This document shows, in pieces, positions 63,100 through 64,000 of a stretch of DNA of 64,000 bases; position 1 is the stretch's first letter; each line of letters starts with the position of its first letter. The position numbers were made by a program, and so were the translations under genes. This DNA comes from Bolinopsis microptera (lineage: Eukaryota; Ctenophora; Tentaculata; Lobata; Bolinopsidae), in NCBI RefSeq assembly GCF_026151205.1, contig NC_087072.1:13616169-13680168 (forward strand). The letters run 5' to 3'. The notes beneath the pieces were generated by a model. The model made no database searches. It saw nothing but the letters and a program-made list of their open reading frames with translations, and was not told the origin of the DNA.

Positions 63100-64000
63100 T
63101 ATACAGGGTGGCCCAGAAGTAACTACTTACACGCAACCCTTTAATAACTCACGTAATTCTTGTCAGAATTGCTCAAAAATTTCAGAGGATATAGATATGG
63201 GTCAAACTTAGATTTCCTAAAAGGTTTCTTAAAATTCCATCGATTACAGAGAGTGTGGCACGCCACTCCTTTTTTTTCACTATTGTCACCATAAAGTGAG
63301 AACGCTTTGAGCTAGGAATAACAAAGTTTCTTGACTAATTTGGTTTGATGATTGAAGTGCTTTCCCAAAATTTCGAGTTGGTTGTTCACAATTTAACCGA
63401 GTTATGACCCTTTTAAGATCTTGTGGATATGTGATCTCGGCACTTAATAAGTGACCCCATCGGGAACGATTCGCTACTCGCTAGTGTGCAACAATGAGCC
63501 TCATTAGGCGGTACCGAGCATGTTCGGGGATGACAAGTCATTCAATTGCAAAGCTTTTAAATCAAGTTCCAGTCTTACATTTCTGACAGAGAGAGTAGCT
63601 AGAGGATTTATCCCTCAATAGCCCGTGAGAGCACTATATAGTATATATCACTATATATAATATATCACTATATATCACTATATATCACTATTCACTATTT
63701 AATTCACTAGATTATCACAATATAACTGGGACGGTCACATAATATGCCAAGATTGCACTATATCATAAAGCTTGATTTAAGGATCTGATAATAGACAATA
63801 CATTATGATAAAATTATGGAATATGGCGCTATCACAAGATTAAGTGGAGATGATTTACCCTCCCCCTCCCCGGCCCCCTGTCTAATGGACATGGACATTG
63901 GACATAAGGTAATGATCTGAGTTCGTAACTTTCTAACTAAATATATGTCCCGCGCAGCATACATGAATTTATTAGTTTACTAGTGTAACCCGGCCTTTGG
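63100..64000. other. Window end: possible DNA-transposon piece and AT repeats
   Basis: At 63108 the sequence ACAGGGTGGCCCAGAAGTA resembles termini shared by several cut-and-paste transposons. About 370 bp later a 29-codon frame starting at 63494 opens MSLIRRYRACSGMTSHSIAK, which could be the start of a transposase but soon stops. No opposite end was found. Confidence 0.35.
63638..63705. repeat. TATATCAC-type tandem repeat
   Basis: Several imperfect copies of TATATCACTA and related units. Confidence 0.85.

Overview
The window is eukaryotic, AT-rich nuclear DNA from an invertebrate animal. Genes are split by introns with ordinary GT..AG borders, introns and spacers are crowded with repeats, and the mobile elements are of animal type: a CR1-like LINE, an RNase H-bearing I-like LINE, a Penelope-like endonuclease scrap, a Ty3/Gypsy integrase scrap, MITEs and a foldback element. 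An HNK-1/CHST-family sulfotransferase and a probable A-kinase anchoring protein point to Metazoa. A cnidarian or another marine invertebrate is plausible, but the phylum cannot be fixed from this sequence. No rRNA, tRNA or CRISPR was seen. All gene models are hand-joined from open frames, splice signals and exon phase; none is supported by transcripts.

Layout. 0.5-3.0 kb: a complete seven-exon Golgi carbohydrate sulfotransferase (+). 3.2-5.1 kb: a decayed CR1-like LINE (-). 6.3-6.6 kb: a CT microsatellite. 10.0-14.0 kb: a split SH3-domain protein (+) with a CATCAC hexamer array in one intron. 17.5-19.2 kb: a foldback element of two near-identical ~0.63 kb arms built from AGCGCT-centred short repeats, bounded by an 8-bp target duplication. 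21.0-24.6 kb: a probable N-myristoylated PKA-anchoring protein with two PP1-docking-like motifs (+). 25.9-35.4 kb: nested mobile DNA. This holds Penelope-like pieces, a composite palindrome-ended element in reverse orientation, and an intact-looking 1249-aa LINE ORF inside that element. 35.8-38.5 kb: a five-exon basic protein (-) with a 1.3 kb minisatellite in an intron. 39.4-41.7 kb: a tandem segmental duplication whose second unit carries a MITE, while the first unit shows the empty site. 42.0-45.3 kb: a seven-exon disordered protein (-). 45.7-47.7 kb: Gypsy remnant and AT-rich spacer. 47.7-51.6 kb: a second copy of the composite element, enlarged by internal tandem duplication. 51.8-55.6 kb: a 1264-aa open frame with Cys clusters (+). 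57.9-60.6 kb: a four-transmembrane protein with two interchangeable last exons (+). 61.1-63.1 kb: the 3' part of a helical protein gene (-).

The host genes are unrelated single genes, not an operon or pathway. The most notable finding is the membrane-anchored PKA/PP1 scaffold candidate. The repeats also matter, because they preserve a complete record of insertion, nesting, tandem growth and palindrome loss.
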